This document shows, piece after piece, positions 36,867 to 45,996 of a stretch of 64,000 bases of DNA; position 1 is the first letter of the stretch, and the number at the start of each line of letters is the position of its first letter. The notes beneath the pieces were generated by a model, which worked only from the letters and a program-made list of their open reading frames with translations, was not told where the DNA came from and made no database searches. Location: contig QHRW01000106.1 of the NCBI GenBank assembly GCA_003220265.1, positions 1 to 64,000 on the forward strand, given 5' to 3'. Source of the DNA: Candidatus Rokuibacteriota bacterium (lineage in GTDB: Bacteria > Methylomirabilota > Methylomirabilia > Rokubacteriales > CSP1-6). A program made the translations under genes and the position numbers.

Positions 36867-37801
36867 TCCACGCCCTCTCGGCGGTAGTAGTCGGTGAACC
36901 ATCGCGGGTCGGCGCGGAACTCCACGCGGCCGTCGGGATGGAGGCGCGCGGTCGCCCGCCGCGAGGACAGGCAGAACTGGTGGATGCCCACCGGCATGCC
37001 GCCCGTGTGCGAGAAGGCGATCTCGATGTGGGTGGAGACCACCATCGAGGTGCCGGCGAAGCCCATGGCGCCGATGCCGATGTAGTTGCCGAGCGCGGTC
37101 AGCTCGTCCTCCAGCCGCGCGACCTCGGGGTCCGGGTTCCGGCTGCCGACCACGCGCAGGCACGCGGCCTCCTTGCCGAGGCGCACGCAGGTGTCCTTCG
37201 AGCCGCCGATGCCGACGCCGACGATGGCCGGCTGGCAGGCCAGCCCGCGCTTGCCGTGCTCGATCAGCGTGTCGATGAAGAACCGCTTGATGCCGCCGAT
37301 GCCGTCGGCCGGAAACAGCATCCGGTAGTCGCTGCCGAAGAGGCCGCCCTTGTGGACCGTCGTCACGTCGAGCCAGTCCGCGTCGGGCTCGAACGCCCAC
37401 GTCACCTCGGGCGCGTGCACGCCGACGTTGTTGTTGTGGTCCACGCGCGTGAGCGGGTGCACGCGATTGGGCCGCAGCGGCACGGAGGCGGTCGCCTCGG
37501 CGGTGGCCCGCCGCAGGGCCCGCTCCACCGCCACGCAGCCGCCCTCGACCACCGCCTCGTTGCCCATCCGGAGGTAGTAGCGGGGCAGCCCCGTGTCGGC
37601 GCACATCGGCCGCCGCTCCGCCGTGGCGATCTCCCAGTTCCGCAGCATCTCGTCGAGCACGAAGCGCGCGATCCGGTTGTCCTCCCGATCGCGCGCCCGG
37701 ATCACGCCGTCGCGATAGTCGCCCGGAATGTCGATCGCCGCCCGCGCCGTCAGCTCGCGCGCGACGTCCTCCACCAGCTTGGCCGGGATCGCCTTCGCCA
37801 T
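36863..37801 (-). CDS. Class I fumarate hydratase-type, alpha subunit
   Basis: A 312-residue protein with three likely [4Fe-4S] ligands, Cys67 (PMCADTG), Cys189 and Cys277 (HQFC), and the DHNNNVGVHAPE signature. Paired with the beta subunit it forms the two-subunit class I fumarase or L-tartrate dehydratase type. It lies 16 bp downstream of a small unrecognised protein gene, inside an operon that starts with mlaC, a mixture of central metabolism and lipid transport with no obvious logic. Confidence 0.9.
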   Translation of the reverse strand: MAKAIPAKLVEDVARELTARAAIDIPGDYRDGVIRARDREDNRIARFVLDEMLRNWEIATAERRPMCADTGLPRYYLRMGNEAVVEGGCVAVERALRRATAEATASVPLRPNRVHPLTRVDHNNNVGVHAPEVTWAFEPDADWLDVTTVHKGGLFGSDYRMLFPADGIGGIKRFFIDTLIEHGKRGLACQPAIVGVGIGGSKDTCVRLGKEAACLRVVGSRNPDPEVARLEDELTALGNYIGIGAMGFAGTSMVVSTHIEIAFSHTGGMPVGIHQFCLSSRRATARLHPDGRVEFRADPRWFTDYYRREGVE

Positions 37802-37817
37802 GCCTGGCACGGTAGCG

Positions 37818-38099
37818 CTACGGGCGGCGGAAGGCGAGCGTGATGAATTCGGGGAAGCGGTCTTCGAGCTCGGAGGCGATGGCGGCCGACACGTCGCGCG
37901 CGGTGCCGGGACGGTCGCCGTCGGTCGCACCCCAGTGCTCGAGGTAGGCGTCCTCGTCGTGCACGCCGAGCTGCATGGCGACCGAGTCGATGAGCGACTG
38001 GAAGCGCTCGGAGAGCTGAAGGGTGACCTGGTCGGCGCCGTCACGCGCCTCCACGGCAGCGGGAATGTCCTTCCAGGCGATGATGCGGTAGCTCGCCAT
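37818..38099 (-). CDS. Small protein resembling the PF13769 'virulence factor' family
   Basis: A 93-residue protein with the pattern IIAWKDIPAAVEARDG, then LSERFQSLIDSVAMQLG and YLEHWG, which resembles the small conserved family named virulence factor in domain databases. That name is historical and no reaction is assigned. The ATG at 38099 overlaps the stop of the MoaD-like gene (TGATG), indicating coupling. Its pairing with a ubiquitin-like protein suggests a shared function. Confidence 0.6.
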   Translation of the reverse strand: MASYRIIAWKDIPAAVEARDGADQVTLQLSERFQSLIDSVAMQLGVHDEDAYLEHWGATDGDRPGTARDVSAAIASELEDRFPEFITLAFRRP

Positions 38100-38395
38100 C
38101 AACCGCCCATGAACTGGGCCAGCAGGGCGACGCGATCGCCGGGCGCCAGCCGTGAGTCGAGCTCGTGCTGGATGCCGAGGACGGCGTCGTTGACCAGGAT
38201 CTCGATGTGCTCGCCCTGGTTGGGGCCGTGCCAGAGGGCGCCCTCCAGCTCGGGAAAGCGCCCGCTCAACCCGCGGAGCACGCTGCGCACGGTGGCGCCA
38301 TCGGTCAGTGGTTCCTCGAACAGCTTCCGGGTCGCGCCGTCACCCCCGACGAATCGCGTGGGCCAGCCCACGATCTCGACGGGGACCGTGGTCAC
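38099..38395 (-). CDS. MoaD/ThiS-like ubiquitin-fold protein
   Basis: A 98-residue beta-grasp protein with the terminal di-glycine (AQFMGG) that MoaD, ThiS and related sulfur carriers need for adenylation and thiocarboxylation. FPELEGALW and IEILVNDAVLGIQHELDSRLAPGDRVALL fit the fold. No MoaE, MoeB/ThiF or cofactor biosynthesis gene is adjacent, so it may be a sulfur carrier for another pathway or a protein modifier. The GTG start overlaps the mlaC stop (GTGA). Confidence 0.85.
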   Translation of the reverse strand: MTTVPVEIVGWPTRFVGGDGATRKLFEEPLTDGATVRSVLRGLSGRFPELEGALWHGPNQGEHIEILVNDAVLGIQHELDSRLAPGDRVALLAQFMGG

Positions 38396-39003
38396 CCGCC
38401 CGCCCGCCGTTCCTTCTCCTGCAGGAACTCGCCCTGGTTGCGCAGGCGCTTCACGAGATCGCCGTACGAGCTGGTGCGGATGATGCGATCGAACTGCGCG
38501 CGGTAGTTCGAGATGAGGCTGATGTTCTCGATGGCGATGTCGTAGATCAGCCAGCGCTCGGCCCGCTTGTGCATGCGGGCCTGGACGAGCACGTCGGTGC
38601 CCTGCTTGGTGGTGACCGTGCCCCGCACGGTGGCGATGTCACCGTCGATCTTCTCGTCGGTGAACTTCAGCTTCTCACCGCCGTAGAAGTCGATCTTGTT
38701 GATGTACGTGCGCTCGAGCAGATCGGCGAAGAGCTGCACGAACTCCTCACGCTCCGCGGGCGTGCGCTGCTGCCAGTGAGGGCCCAGCGCGCGCCGCGCC
38801 GTCTCCTGGACATCGAAGGCCTCGGTGGCGAGCTTGCGGACCGCCGCGCGACGATCGGCGGCCTTGAGCGATGGATCCTCGAGGGTCTTGACCACCGCGT
38901 CGGTGTACTCCTTCAGGCTGTCGGTCGGCGGGCCCGCCCAGGCTGGAACCACGGCGAGCAGGAGGGCAGCAACCGTCACGAGCCGGGTGATCACTTGTCT
39001 CAT
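38392..39003 (-). CDS. mlaC: MlaC/Ttg2D-family periplasmic phospholipid-binding protein
   Basis: A 203-residue exported protein with a signal peptide (about 1-23) and the MlaC fold, including FVQLFADLLERTYINKI and the paired strands DVLVQARMHKRAERWLIYDIAIENISLISNYRAQFDRII. MlaC carries phospholipids between outer-membrane MlaA and the inner-membrane MlaFEDB transporter. Transporter genes are not in the window. AGGAGG lies 12 nt upstream of the ATG. It heads a five-gene operon with a MoaD-like protein and fumarase subunits. Confidence 0.9.
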   Translation of the reverse strand: MRQVITRLVTVAALLLAVVPAWAGPPTDSLKEYTDAVVKTLEDPSLKAADRRAAVRKLATEAFDVQETARRALGPHWQQRTPAEREEFVQLFADLLERTYINKIDFYGGEKLKFTDEKIDGDIATVRGTVTTKQGTDVLVQARMHKRAERWLIYDIAIENISLISNYRAQFDRIIRTSSYGDLVKRLRNQGEFLQEKERRAGG

Positions 39004-39205
39004 CGCCGGGGAGTTCCTCCTGCTGCGCAGTATACCGTGGACCGGCCCCGCCTCAGCCCCGACAGGCGGCGTAGACCCCCTTGACTCGATACCCCCGTAT
39101 TTGACAGTGTTGCGAGGCGCGCCGACCTTTTGACGACTTTTCAAGCGCGTCGACCCGGAGTGGCCGGGGGCTGTTGGTCCGCTCTGCAGTACGGAAGTCA
39201 CCGTA

Positions 39206-42200
39206 ATGGCAGTGCCCGAGTCACCAACGGAGGGCCCCGTGGCCGCACGTCGCACGCTGAGCCTGCTCGTCCTCGTCGTCACTCTCGCTGCCGGGTCTGT
39301 CCCGGCCCTCGGTCAGGATTTCAATTTCACGGCGGTCCCGAGGGTGACGTTTGGCCTTTCCAACCAGGGCATCAGGGGCGGGGTCTGCTCGGCCGGAGTC
39401 GTGAGCTTCGGCCCCGGCGGAGTGGTCCTCGGCGGTAGCGACGTCACCTGCAACGGCGTCCGCGTTCCGATCGAGGATGGCTCGCTGACGATCGTCTCGG
39501 CCAACCGCAGCGTCGTGGGCGTCGTGGGGGGCGAGGTCATCATCGGCCAGCTCTTGCCGGCCGGCCACGGCTTCGTGGCCGTGGACACCCTGCCGCTCAA
39601 CAGCTCCATCCCGGCGGGTCTCGGGCTGACGGCGTTCGTCGAGTCCAACGGCGTCACGTTCACGCAGGGCGACCTCACCGGCACCTGGCGCGTCAGGGCG
39701 ATGACGGGCGAGCAGGGCCTCGGCGGCTTCGTCCAAGCGCTGTTCGGCTCGATCACCTTCGCCGCCAACGGAAGCGTGGGGGGCACTCTCAACTTCCTGG
39801 GCGGCGGATTCGAGACGATCGTGGGCGGCAACGTGACCGTGGCTCCCAGCGGCGAGCTCACGGGCTTCGTCACCGCGACCCAGGACGAGCTCACCACGAC
39901 GACCAACATCCAGGCCCTCATGGCGCCCGATCGGAACTTCGTGGCCGGTGTCACGTTCAGCGACCTGGCCGAGACGACGATCACCAACGGGATGTTCTTC
40001 CTCCAGCGCGCGCCAACCGTTGGTTACGCCCCGCGCGACCTGGCCGGCAGGTGGGCAGTCTTCGCGCTGCAGGGCGTCTCCAACGACAGCTCCGACGGAA
40101 CCTGGTTCAAAGGCATCGTGGCGTTCGATGCCGCGGGCAACATCATCCCCTCGCAAACCATGCTGACGAACGCCTTTGGCCTGACGTTCCCGTCCGTGTC
40201 GACCGGCGACTTCGACATCACGTCCCAGGGCCTCATTTCCGGGAGCGCCGACTTCGTCGATGGCTCGTTCCTGAGCACGCAGGCCACGATGTTCCAGGAC
40301 AAGAAGCAGATCATCGGCGTCAACAGCTTCTTCGGCGCCGACGAGACCGAGACCTTGGGCCTCTTCACGATGTTCAAGTTGGGCCCGCCGCCGCTGGAGT
40401 CCCGGCTCCAGTTCAGCGCGAGCACGTATAGCGTGCCGGAGGGTTCCGGCGCGACGACGGCGACCATCATGGTCAGGCGCGGCGGCGCTACGAGCACCGC
40501 GGTGAGCGTGGACATCACGGCCTTCGACGACTCGACGGAGGAGATCGTCGCCTCCGGCACCGTGTCGTTCGCGCCGGGCCAGACGTCGAGGCAGTTCTCG
40601 GTGCCGATTCTCGGCAACAACACGGTGGGCGCTGACCGGATCATCGATCTGCAGCTCAGCAATCCGACGAACGGGGCCATTTTGATCGCTCCGTTTACCG
40701 CCACGCTCACCGTTCGGGACGACGACTCGACGTTCGCCTTCGCGCAGACGATGTACGAAGCCAAGGAGAGTGACGGCCAGGTCTCGATCGCCGTGACTCG
40801 CGACGGCGCGCTGGCGTTCGAGGCGAGGGTGGGCTACGTAGCGACTCCCGGAACGGCGCTGACCGGGAAGGACGATCCGGTGCCGGGCACACTGGTCTTC
40901 CCGAAGAACGTCGGTCGCGCCTCCTTCGTCCTGCGAATCTTCAATAACAAGTTTGTCGACGGCAATCGCACCGTGTTCCTGACGCTGATCCCGCCGGGCT
41001 TCGAGGGGGCGAGGGCAAAGACCGGGATTCGGCCGGCCGAGATCGATCCGCTGCACGCCACGCTCAAGATCGTCGACGACGACCAGCCCGGCGTGGTCCG
41101 GATGGGGAGCCCGCGCTACAGCGTCAAGGAAGGCGCCGGCTTCGTCGACGTCGATATCATCCGGCAACCCGCGCCGGGCAACCGCGCGCCGCTGGGCGGT
41201 AACGTGTCGATCGACTATGCGACCAGCAGCGGCAATGCCAGCGCCGGCTCGGACTTCACCCACGTGTCTGGCTTCGTGACCTTCAGCGGGACGGAGACGA
41301 GGAAACTCGTCCGGATTCCGATCCTGCCGGACGCGCTCGTCGAGGGCCGGGAGGTCTTCTTCTTCAACCTGGGCGAGGCGGGCGGCGGCGCCACGCTCGG
41401 GTCGCCATCCTCGGCGACTATCTTCATCGAGGACGACGACGTCGGCGGCCGCGTCTTCCTGAGCGCACCGTCCTACAAGGTCAACGAAGGCGCCGGCAAC
41501 GTCAGCATCACGGTGGTCCGCAGCGGCGGCCGCGCGTCGAACGTGTCGGTCGACTTCGCCACGATGCCCGGCACCGCCACCGACGGCCGCGATCGCGCGC
41601 CGCTCGGGCCGAGGCCGGCCTACGGGGCCAGCGACGCCGATTATGGCGCCGTGTTCAGGACGCTGACGTTCGCCGAAGGCGAGATGTCGAAGACCGTCGT
41701 CATCCCGATCTTCCAGGACGGCCTCGGCGAGGACGATGAGGTCTTCCACGTTGTCCTCAGCAACCCGCAGGGCTTGATACTCGGCAGCCCCTTCAGGGCG
41801 CCGGTGACGATCGTCGACGACGAGGTCGTCATCCAGTTCAGCGGAAAGTTCAGGAACAACCAGCCGGAGGTCGTGCGCACGGGCCCGGCGGGCGCCAACG
41901 TCTCGGTGGAGTACGTCGCGGAGAGCGGCACCGCCATCCTGGGCGAGGACTTCATCCTGCCGCGCGGCACGCTGATCTTCCCGCCCGGCGTCAGATCGCG
42001 CCTCATCCCGATCAAGACGGTCAACGACAACATCGCCGAGGGCCCGGAGACGTTCACGATCACGCTCTTCAACCCGAGTCCGCCGGCGCAGCTCGGCCCC
42101 AGGTTCTCCGAGGTCTTCACGCTGGACGACAACGACTTCGGCGGGACGGTGAGCTTCTCCAACAGGAGCTTCACGGCGAACATCGGCGCGACCCCGGTCA

Positions 42201-44245
42201 GGATCGCCCGTGCCGGCGGCGCCGGCACGGTGATGACAGTCGGCTGGTCGGTCATCGGCGGCACGGCCAGCTCCTACGGGGACTTCTCGCCGTCGTCGGG
42301 CCAGGTGACCTTCGGGGCTGGCGACTCGTCGCAGACCTTCACGATCAACACCACGCCGAGCGCAGCCGGCAAGACGATCGTCTTCGGTCTCACGATTCCC
42401 GGCGGCGGCGCCGCCAAGCTGGGCTCCGTCAACACCTCGACGCTGACCGTCCTGACACCGCCGCCCAGCGTGGTGCAGTTCGAACGGACCGCCTTCGAGG
42501 ACGAAGAAGGCACCCCCGTGAACATCTCCGTGCAGCGCACGGGGACGATGGGCAACTCGTTCACCGTCAACTGGTCCGTCACCGGAGGCAACGCCTCGGC
42601 CGAGAGCGACTTCAGCCCGAGCTCCGGCACCCTCACGTTCGGCCCCCGCGACACGGAGAAGGTGATCTCGCTGACGCTGGCCACCGACGCGCTGGTCGAA
42701 GGCACGGAGGCGATCGTGCTCGGCCTCAGCATCGGCTCCGGCAACGCCGTGGTGGGGCCGAACGCCAGCGCCACCATCCTGATCGACGACGTGCCGCCGG
42801 CCGTGCTCGCGTTCAAGTTCGGCGACTACCGCGTGGGTGAGAGCGACGGCTTCGCGACCATCCAGGTGACACGTGCCGGCAACCTTGCCATCACCTCCAC
42901 CGTGGATTTCGCGACGAGTGACGGCAGCGCCATCGCCGGTGACACCTATCTAGCGACGTCCGGCACGCTGACGTTCCCGCCCATGACCGGCTACTACCAG
43001 GTGATGTCGTTCATGGTGCCGGTCCGGAACAACGACGTGATCGACGGACCCGTCACGGTCAACCTGCGGCTTGGCAACGTCTCCGCCGGTTCCGTGCTCG
43101 GCGAGCAATCCGCGGCCGTGCTCACGATCGACGACACGCCGGCGGCGCCGGCGGGCTACAGCTTCACCGTGCTCTACTCCGGCGGGGTCACCGTCGGCCT
43201 GCCGTCGATCAGCGACAACGGACAGTTCGCGTTTTCCATCGAGAGCGGCTCCTCGGTCGTCTACTCGGGGACCCTCGAGGCGCCGACCGACCTGCGCATC
43301 GTGGCCTCCCTGCCGGGCGAGGGCCTCCAGTCCATCGCGGGCTCGCGGTTCCCCGTCGACGGCGGCGAGAACGTCGCCTTCCTGACCACGTTGACGCTCG
43401 GCAACAACGCCATCGTCCTGGACTCCAACAGCTCGGCGCCGACCATCGTCTTCGAGGTCGGTCCTGGTATCCTCTCGATCGGCGAACCCGCGCTCAGCTT
43501 CAACGGGACGCTCGCCTTCCAGACGTCGGCGTCGCTGTGCGAAGGGCCCTGCGACCAGGCGCGCGTAGGAACCACGAGCACGGGCTTCAGCATCGCCGCC
43601 CGGACCGGAGACACCGCGGGCGACACCTTCCTGAGCACGATCGGCCCCATCACCGCCGTCAATGACAGCGGTCTCGTGGCGTTCACCGCGACCACATCCG
43701 GCGGCACCTTCGGGATCTTCACGGGCAGCAACAGCTCGATCACGACGATCGCCAGCTCCGCGGAGTTCGCCGAGCTGGGTTCGAACGTCGCCATCAACAA
43801 CGCCGGCAACGTCGCGTTCGTCGGCACGGACTTCTCCGGCATCATGAGCGTCCGCTTCGGCAGCGGCGACGGCACGTTCGTGGTGGCCTCCAACGCCTCC
43901 GAGTTCACCTCGTTCCCGATGACCGCGGACAGCTCGCCGGTGATCGGCAACAACGGAGCGGTCGCCTTCGTGGCGGATCGCACCAACGGCGTGCGCGGCA
44001 TCTACACCGGGCAGGATCCGGTCGCGAACAAGGTCGTGGAGGTCGGCGACATCGTCGACGGCCGGAGGGTGGTCAACCTGAGGGTCGGAGGCATCAACGC
44101 CGCGGGACAGATCTCGTTCCTCGCCACGCTCGAGCCGCTGACACCGCCGTTCTTCGGCGAGGTGGCGGCCATCGTGGCCACGCCTCCGCCGCCGCCGGTG
44201 GATTGCAACCCGGAATGCCGGTTCCTGCGACCGGCGCGCCGCTAA
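39206..44245 (+). CDS. Giant exported Calx-beta repeat protein
   Basis: A 1,679-residue protein with a signal peptide ending about residue 36 (VPALGQ), an N-terminal beta-rich region (about 37-395) and eight tandem Calx-beta-like modules starting near residues 400, 510, 631, 748, 875, 981, 1089 and 1199. Each carries the YxVxEG-type opening and, mostly, an acidic IDDD or VDDD end suited to calcium. The fifth is degenerate at its start. From about 1315 the sequence shifts to repeats of the SDNGQFAFS, NDSGLVAF and NNAGNVAF type, suggesting a beta-propeller. No PEP-CTERM or LPXTG sorting motif is visible. It is probably a secreted or surface adhesin. The 202 bp upstream (39004-39205) hold its promoter region and no gene. 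Confidence 0.9.
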   Translation: MAVPESPTEGPVAARRTLSLLVLVVTLAAGSVPALGQDFNFTAVPRVTFGLSNQGIRGGVCSAGVVSFGPGGVVLGGSDVTCNGVRVPIEDGSLTIVSANRSVVGVVGGEVIIGQLLPAGHGFVAVDTLPLNSSIPAGLGLTAFVESNGVTFTQGDLTGTWRVRAMTGEQGLGGFVQALFGSITFAANGSVGGTLNFLGGGFETIVGGNVTVAPSGELTGFVTATQDELTTTTNIQALMAPDRNFVAGVTFSDLAETTITNGMFFLQRAPTVGYAPRDLAGRWAVFALQGVSNDSSDGTWFKGIVAFDAAGNIIPSQTMLTNAFGLTFPSVSTGDFDITSQGLISGSADFVDGSFLSTQATMFQDKKQIIGVNSFFGADETETLGLFTMFKLGPPPLESRLQFSASTYSVPEGSGATTATIMVRRGGATSTAVSVDITAFDDSTEEIVASGTVSFAPGQTSRQFSVPILGNNTVGADRIIDLQLSNPTNGAILIAPFTATLTVRDDDSTFAFAQTMYEAKESDGQVSIAVTRDGALAFEARVGYVATPGTALTGKDDPVPGTLVFPKNVGRASFVLRIFNNKFVDGNRTVFLTLIPPGFEGARAKTGIRPAEIDPLHATLKIVDDDQPGVVRMGSPRYSVKEGAGFVDVDIIRQPAPGNRAPLGGNVSIDYATSSGNASAGSDFTHVSGFVTFSGTETRKLVRIPILPDALVEGREVFFFNLGEAGGGATLGSPSSATIFIEDDDVGGRVFLSAPSYKVNEGAGNVSITVVRSGGRASNVSVDFATMPGTATDGRDRAPLGPRPAYGASDADYGAVFRTLTFAEGEMSKTVVIPIFQDGLGEDDEVFHVVLSNPQGLILGSPFRAPVTIVDDEVVIQFSGKFRNNQPEVVRTGPAGANVSVEYVAESGTAILGEDFILPRGTLIFPPGVRSRLIPIKTVNDNIAEGPETFTITLFNPSPPAQLGPRFSEVFTLDDNDFGGTVSFSNRSFTANIGATPVRIARAGGAGTVMTVGWSVIGGTASSYGDFSPSSGQVTFGAGDSSQTFTINTTPSAAGKTIVFGLTIPGGGAAKLGSVNTSTLTVLTPPPSVVQFERTAFEDEEGTPVNISVQRTGTMGNSFTVNWSVTGGNASAESDFSPSSGTLTFGPRDTEKVISLTLATDALVEGTEAIVLGLSIGSGNAVVGPNASATILIDDVPPAVLAFKFGDYRVGESDGFATIQVTRAGNLAITSTVDFATSDGSAIAGDTYLATSGTLTFPPMTGYYQVMSFMVPVRNNDVIDGPVTVNLRLGNVSAGSVLGEQSAAVLTIDDTPAAPAGYSFTVLYSGGVTVGLPSISDNGQFAFSIESGSSVVYSGTLEAPTDLRIVASLPGEGLQSIAGSRFPVDGGENVAFLTTLTLGNNAIVLDSNSSAPTIVFEVGPGILSIGEPALSFNGTLAFQTSASLCEGPCDQARVGTTSTGFSIAARTGDTAGDTFLSTIGPITAVNDSGLVAFTATTSGGTFGIFTGSNSSITTIASSAEFAELGSNVAINNAGNVAFVGTDFSGIMSVRFGSGDGTFVVASNASEFTSFPMTADSSPVIGNNGAVAFVADRTNGVRGIYTGQDPVANKVVEVGDIVDGRRVVNLRVGGINAAGQISFLATLEPLTPPFFGEVAAIVATPPPPPVDCNPECRFLRPARR

Positions 44246-44260
44246 CCGGCGCGCCGCGAG

Positions 44261-45112
44261 CTAGCGAACGACGCTCTTGAGGTGGGCGAGCACTTCCTGC
44301 TCGAACTGCTCGAGGCTCCGGCCGAAGGTGTCGCGGAAGTTGGCGTGGCGGTCCTGCCTGCGCTCGAAGGACTTGAAGTAGGTCACCACGCGCGGGAAGC
44401 CGTCGCGGGCGATCAGGTAGTCGGCCATCAGGAAGGCGAGCTGGTAGGTCGGCAGCGAGCCCTCGCGCAGGTGGCGCACCGTGAACCCGCGCGGATTGCC
44501 GAGCGTCTCGAGGTCGAGGCGGGCGGCGAGCAGCGCGGCGTGGTTGCGGATGCCCGAGGTCGCCATCTGGCGGCGATTGGTCACCGTGTCGAGGTCGAGC
44601 CGCTCGAGGACGTTGAACGCCACCCACTCGGCCATGCCCTCGGCCAGCCACTGCTCGGCGCGCCCCTCGCCCTGCGCCAGCTCGATCTGGGAGACGTGGG
44701 CGAGCTCGTGCGCGATCAGCCGGTACCACTCGCGGCCGCGCGCCGTGCCGCCCTCGTCGTTGAGCAGGAGCTGCCGCCGCTTGCCGATGCCGACCGCGAA
44801 CTCCGACAGCTCGGCCGCGCGCACCGGCGCCACGTTGGCGTCGTCGATCAGCCCGCGCTCGAAGCCGTGCCGGCCAGAGTAGACATAGGCGGTGAACGTG
44901 TAGGGCAGCGGCAGCGCGAGGTCGCGCACGAGGATCGTCGAGATGCCGCGGATGGCGTCTTCGGTGGTGACGAAGTCCTGCGTGCGGATCGGGGTGGCGA
45001 GCGTGGTGGCGTCGAGCGTGAATGGCAGGACGAGACGTCCGCTGCCGCAACCGGCCACCGAGAGGATTCCGATCATCAGGGCGGCAGGGAGCCGCTGTGA
45101 AACGGATTTCAT
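44261..45112 (-). CDS. Gluzincin-type metallopeptidase lipoprotein
   Basis: A 283-residue protein with lipobox VAGC (Cys22) and the zinc motif His135-Glu-Leu-Ala-His139, followed by Glu162 in GMAEW as third ligand, the HExxH-E arrangement of MA-clan gluzincins. The sequence resembles secreted peptidase MA-like domains of unknown substrate. Its 3' end faces the Calx-beta gene end 15 bp away; a GGCGCGCC-containing inverted repeat there could end both transcripts. Confidence 0.82.
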   Translation of the reverse strand: MKSVSQRLPAALMIGILSVAGCGSGRLVLPFTLDATTLATPIRTQDFVTTEDAIRGISTILVRDLALPLPYTFTAYVYSGRHGFERGLIDDANVAPVRAAELSEFAVGIGKRRQLLLNDEGGTARGREWYRLIAHELAHVSQIELAQGEGRAEQWLAEGMAEWVAFNVLERLDLDTVTNRRQMATSGIRNHAALLAARLDLETLGNPRGFTVRHLREGSLPTYQLAFLMADYLIARDGFPRVVTYFKSFERRQDRHANFRDTFGRSLEQFEQEVLAHLKSVVR

Positions 45113-45181
45113 GGGCCGGCGCGATTGTGACAGATCGCGAGCGGCCTGGGAAGAGTTTTTCTCTTTCGGGCCTTGTCGAAC

Positions 45182-45931
45182 TTACAATCCAGCGCCCAGG
45201 AGCTCTCGTAACCGGAGCGCGTTCCTCACCGCGGCGCCCCCGCCGTCGTTGTTGAAGTAGACGTAGACGTCGAGCCCGTCCTCGAGCCAGTCGCGGACGC
45301 GCGCCGCGTCGTCGCGCAGCATCGTTTCGGTGTAGGCGCCGTGATAGCGCGCCGCGGTGCCGTGGCGGCGGACGTAGACGAAGTCGGCGGTGACGGGCTC
45401 GGTCACGGGCTGCGCACGGGCGTCGTGAAAGCACAGCGCGACGTTGGCCTTGCGCAGCAGGTCGAACGTCTCCGGCACCAGCCAGGAGCCGTGGCGCACT
45501 TCGAGGACCGCTCGCACGCCGGGGACGAGCCGCTGGCGGCCGAGCGCCCGGAGGAAGTGCGCCAGCCGCGGCAGGTTGGCGTGGAACTGCTGCGGGAGCT
45601 GGAAGAGCACGGGGCCGAGCGTGGGCCCGAGCGGCCGCACGCGGCGCAGGAGCCGATCGAGCGGCGGCGTCGGGGCCTTCAGGCGTTTGAGGTGCGTGAG
45701 GAATCGGCTGGCCTTGACGGCGAAGACGAAGTCGTCCGGCACCTGGGCCCGCCAGGCGCGGAAGGCGGCCTTGCTCGGTAGCCGGTAGAACGAGTTGTTC
45801 AGCTCGACGGTCGAGAAGTGGCGCGCGTAGAACGGCAGCCACTCGCGCTGCGGCAGGCCGGCCGGATAGAAGACCGTCCGCCAGTGCGGATAGACGTAGC
45901 CGCTGGTGCCGAGGAACAGCCGCCCGCGCAT
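45182..45931 (-). CDS. DUF72 family protein (YecE-like)
   Basis: A 249-residue protein with the DUF72 pattern: LFLGTSGYVYPHWRTVFYPAGLP, FSTVELNNSFYRLPS, FAVKASRFLTHLKRL, VLFQLPQQF and VYVYFNNDGGGAAVRNA. The fold is a TIM barrel with no proven reaction. ATG at 45931 starts the domain correctly; an upstream in-frame start adds 16 unrelated residues. It is divergent from the dehalogenase gene. Confidence 0.9.
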   Translation of the reverse strand: MRGRLFLGTSGYVYPHWRTVFYPAGLPQREWLPFYARHFSTVELNNSFYRLPSKAAFRAWRAQVPDDFVFAVKASRFLTHLKRLKAPTPPLDRLLRRVRPLGPTLGPVLFQLPQQFHANLPRLAHFLRALGRQRLVPGVRAVLEVRHGSWLVPETFDLLRKANVALCFHDARAQPVTEPVTADFVYVRRHGTAARYHGAYTETMLRDDAARVRDWLEDGLDVYVYFNNDGGGAAVRNALRLRELLGAGL

Positions 45932-45996
45932 GAGGGGTGCGTGCAGCAAGCCCCGCGCCGCCGCCTGCGGTAGGATCACCGGGCAAGGAGGGCCGG

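Noticed and set aside
39062-39110. A TTGACT/TTGACA promoter for the Calx-beta gene
   Set aside because: TTGAC boxes exist near 39081 and 39104, but no -10 at correct spacing can be supported in this GC context.
44226-44262. GGCGCGCC pairs near the Calx-beta stop as another family A copy
   Set aside because: Only the palindromic GGCGCGCC core recurs; neither hairpin 1 nor the inner stem of hairpin 2 is present.
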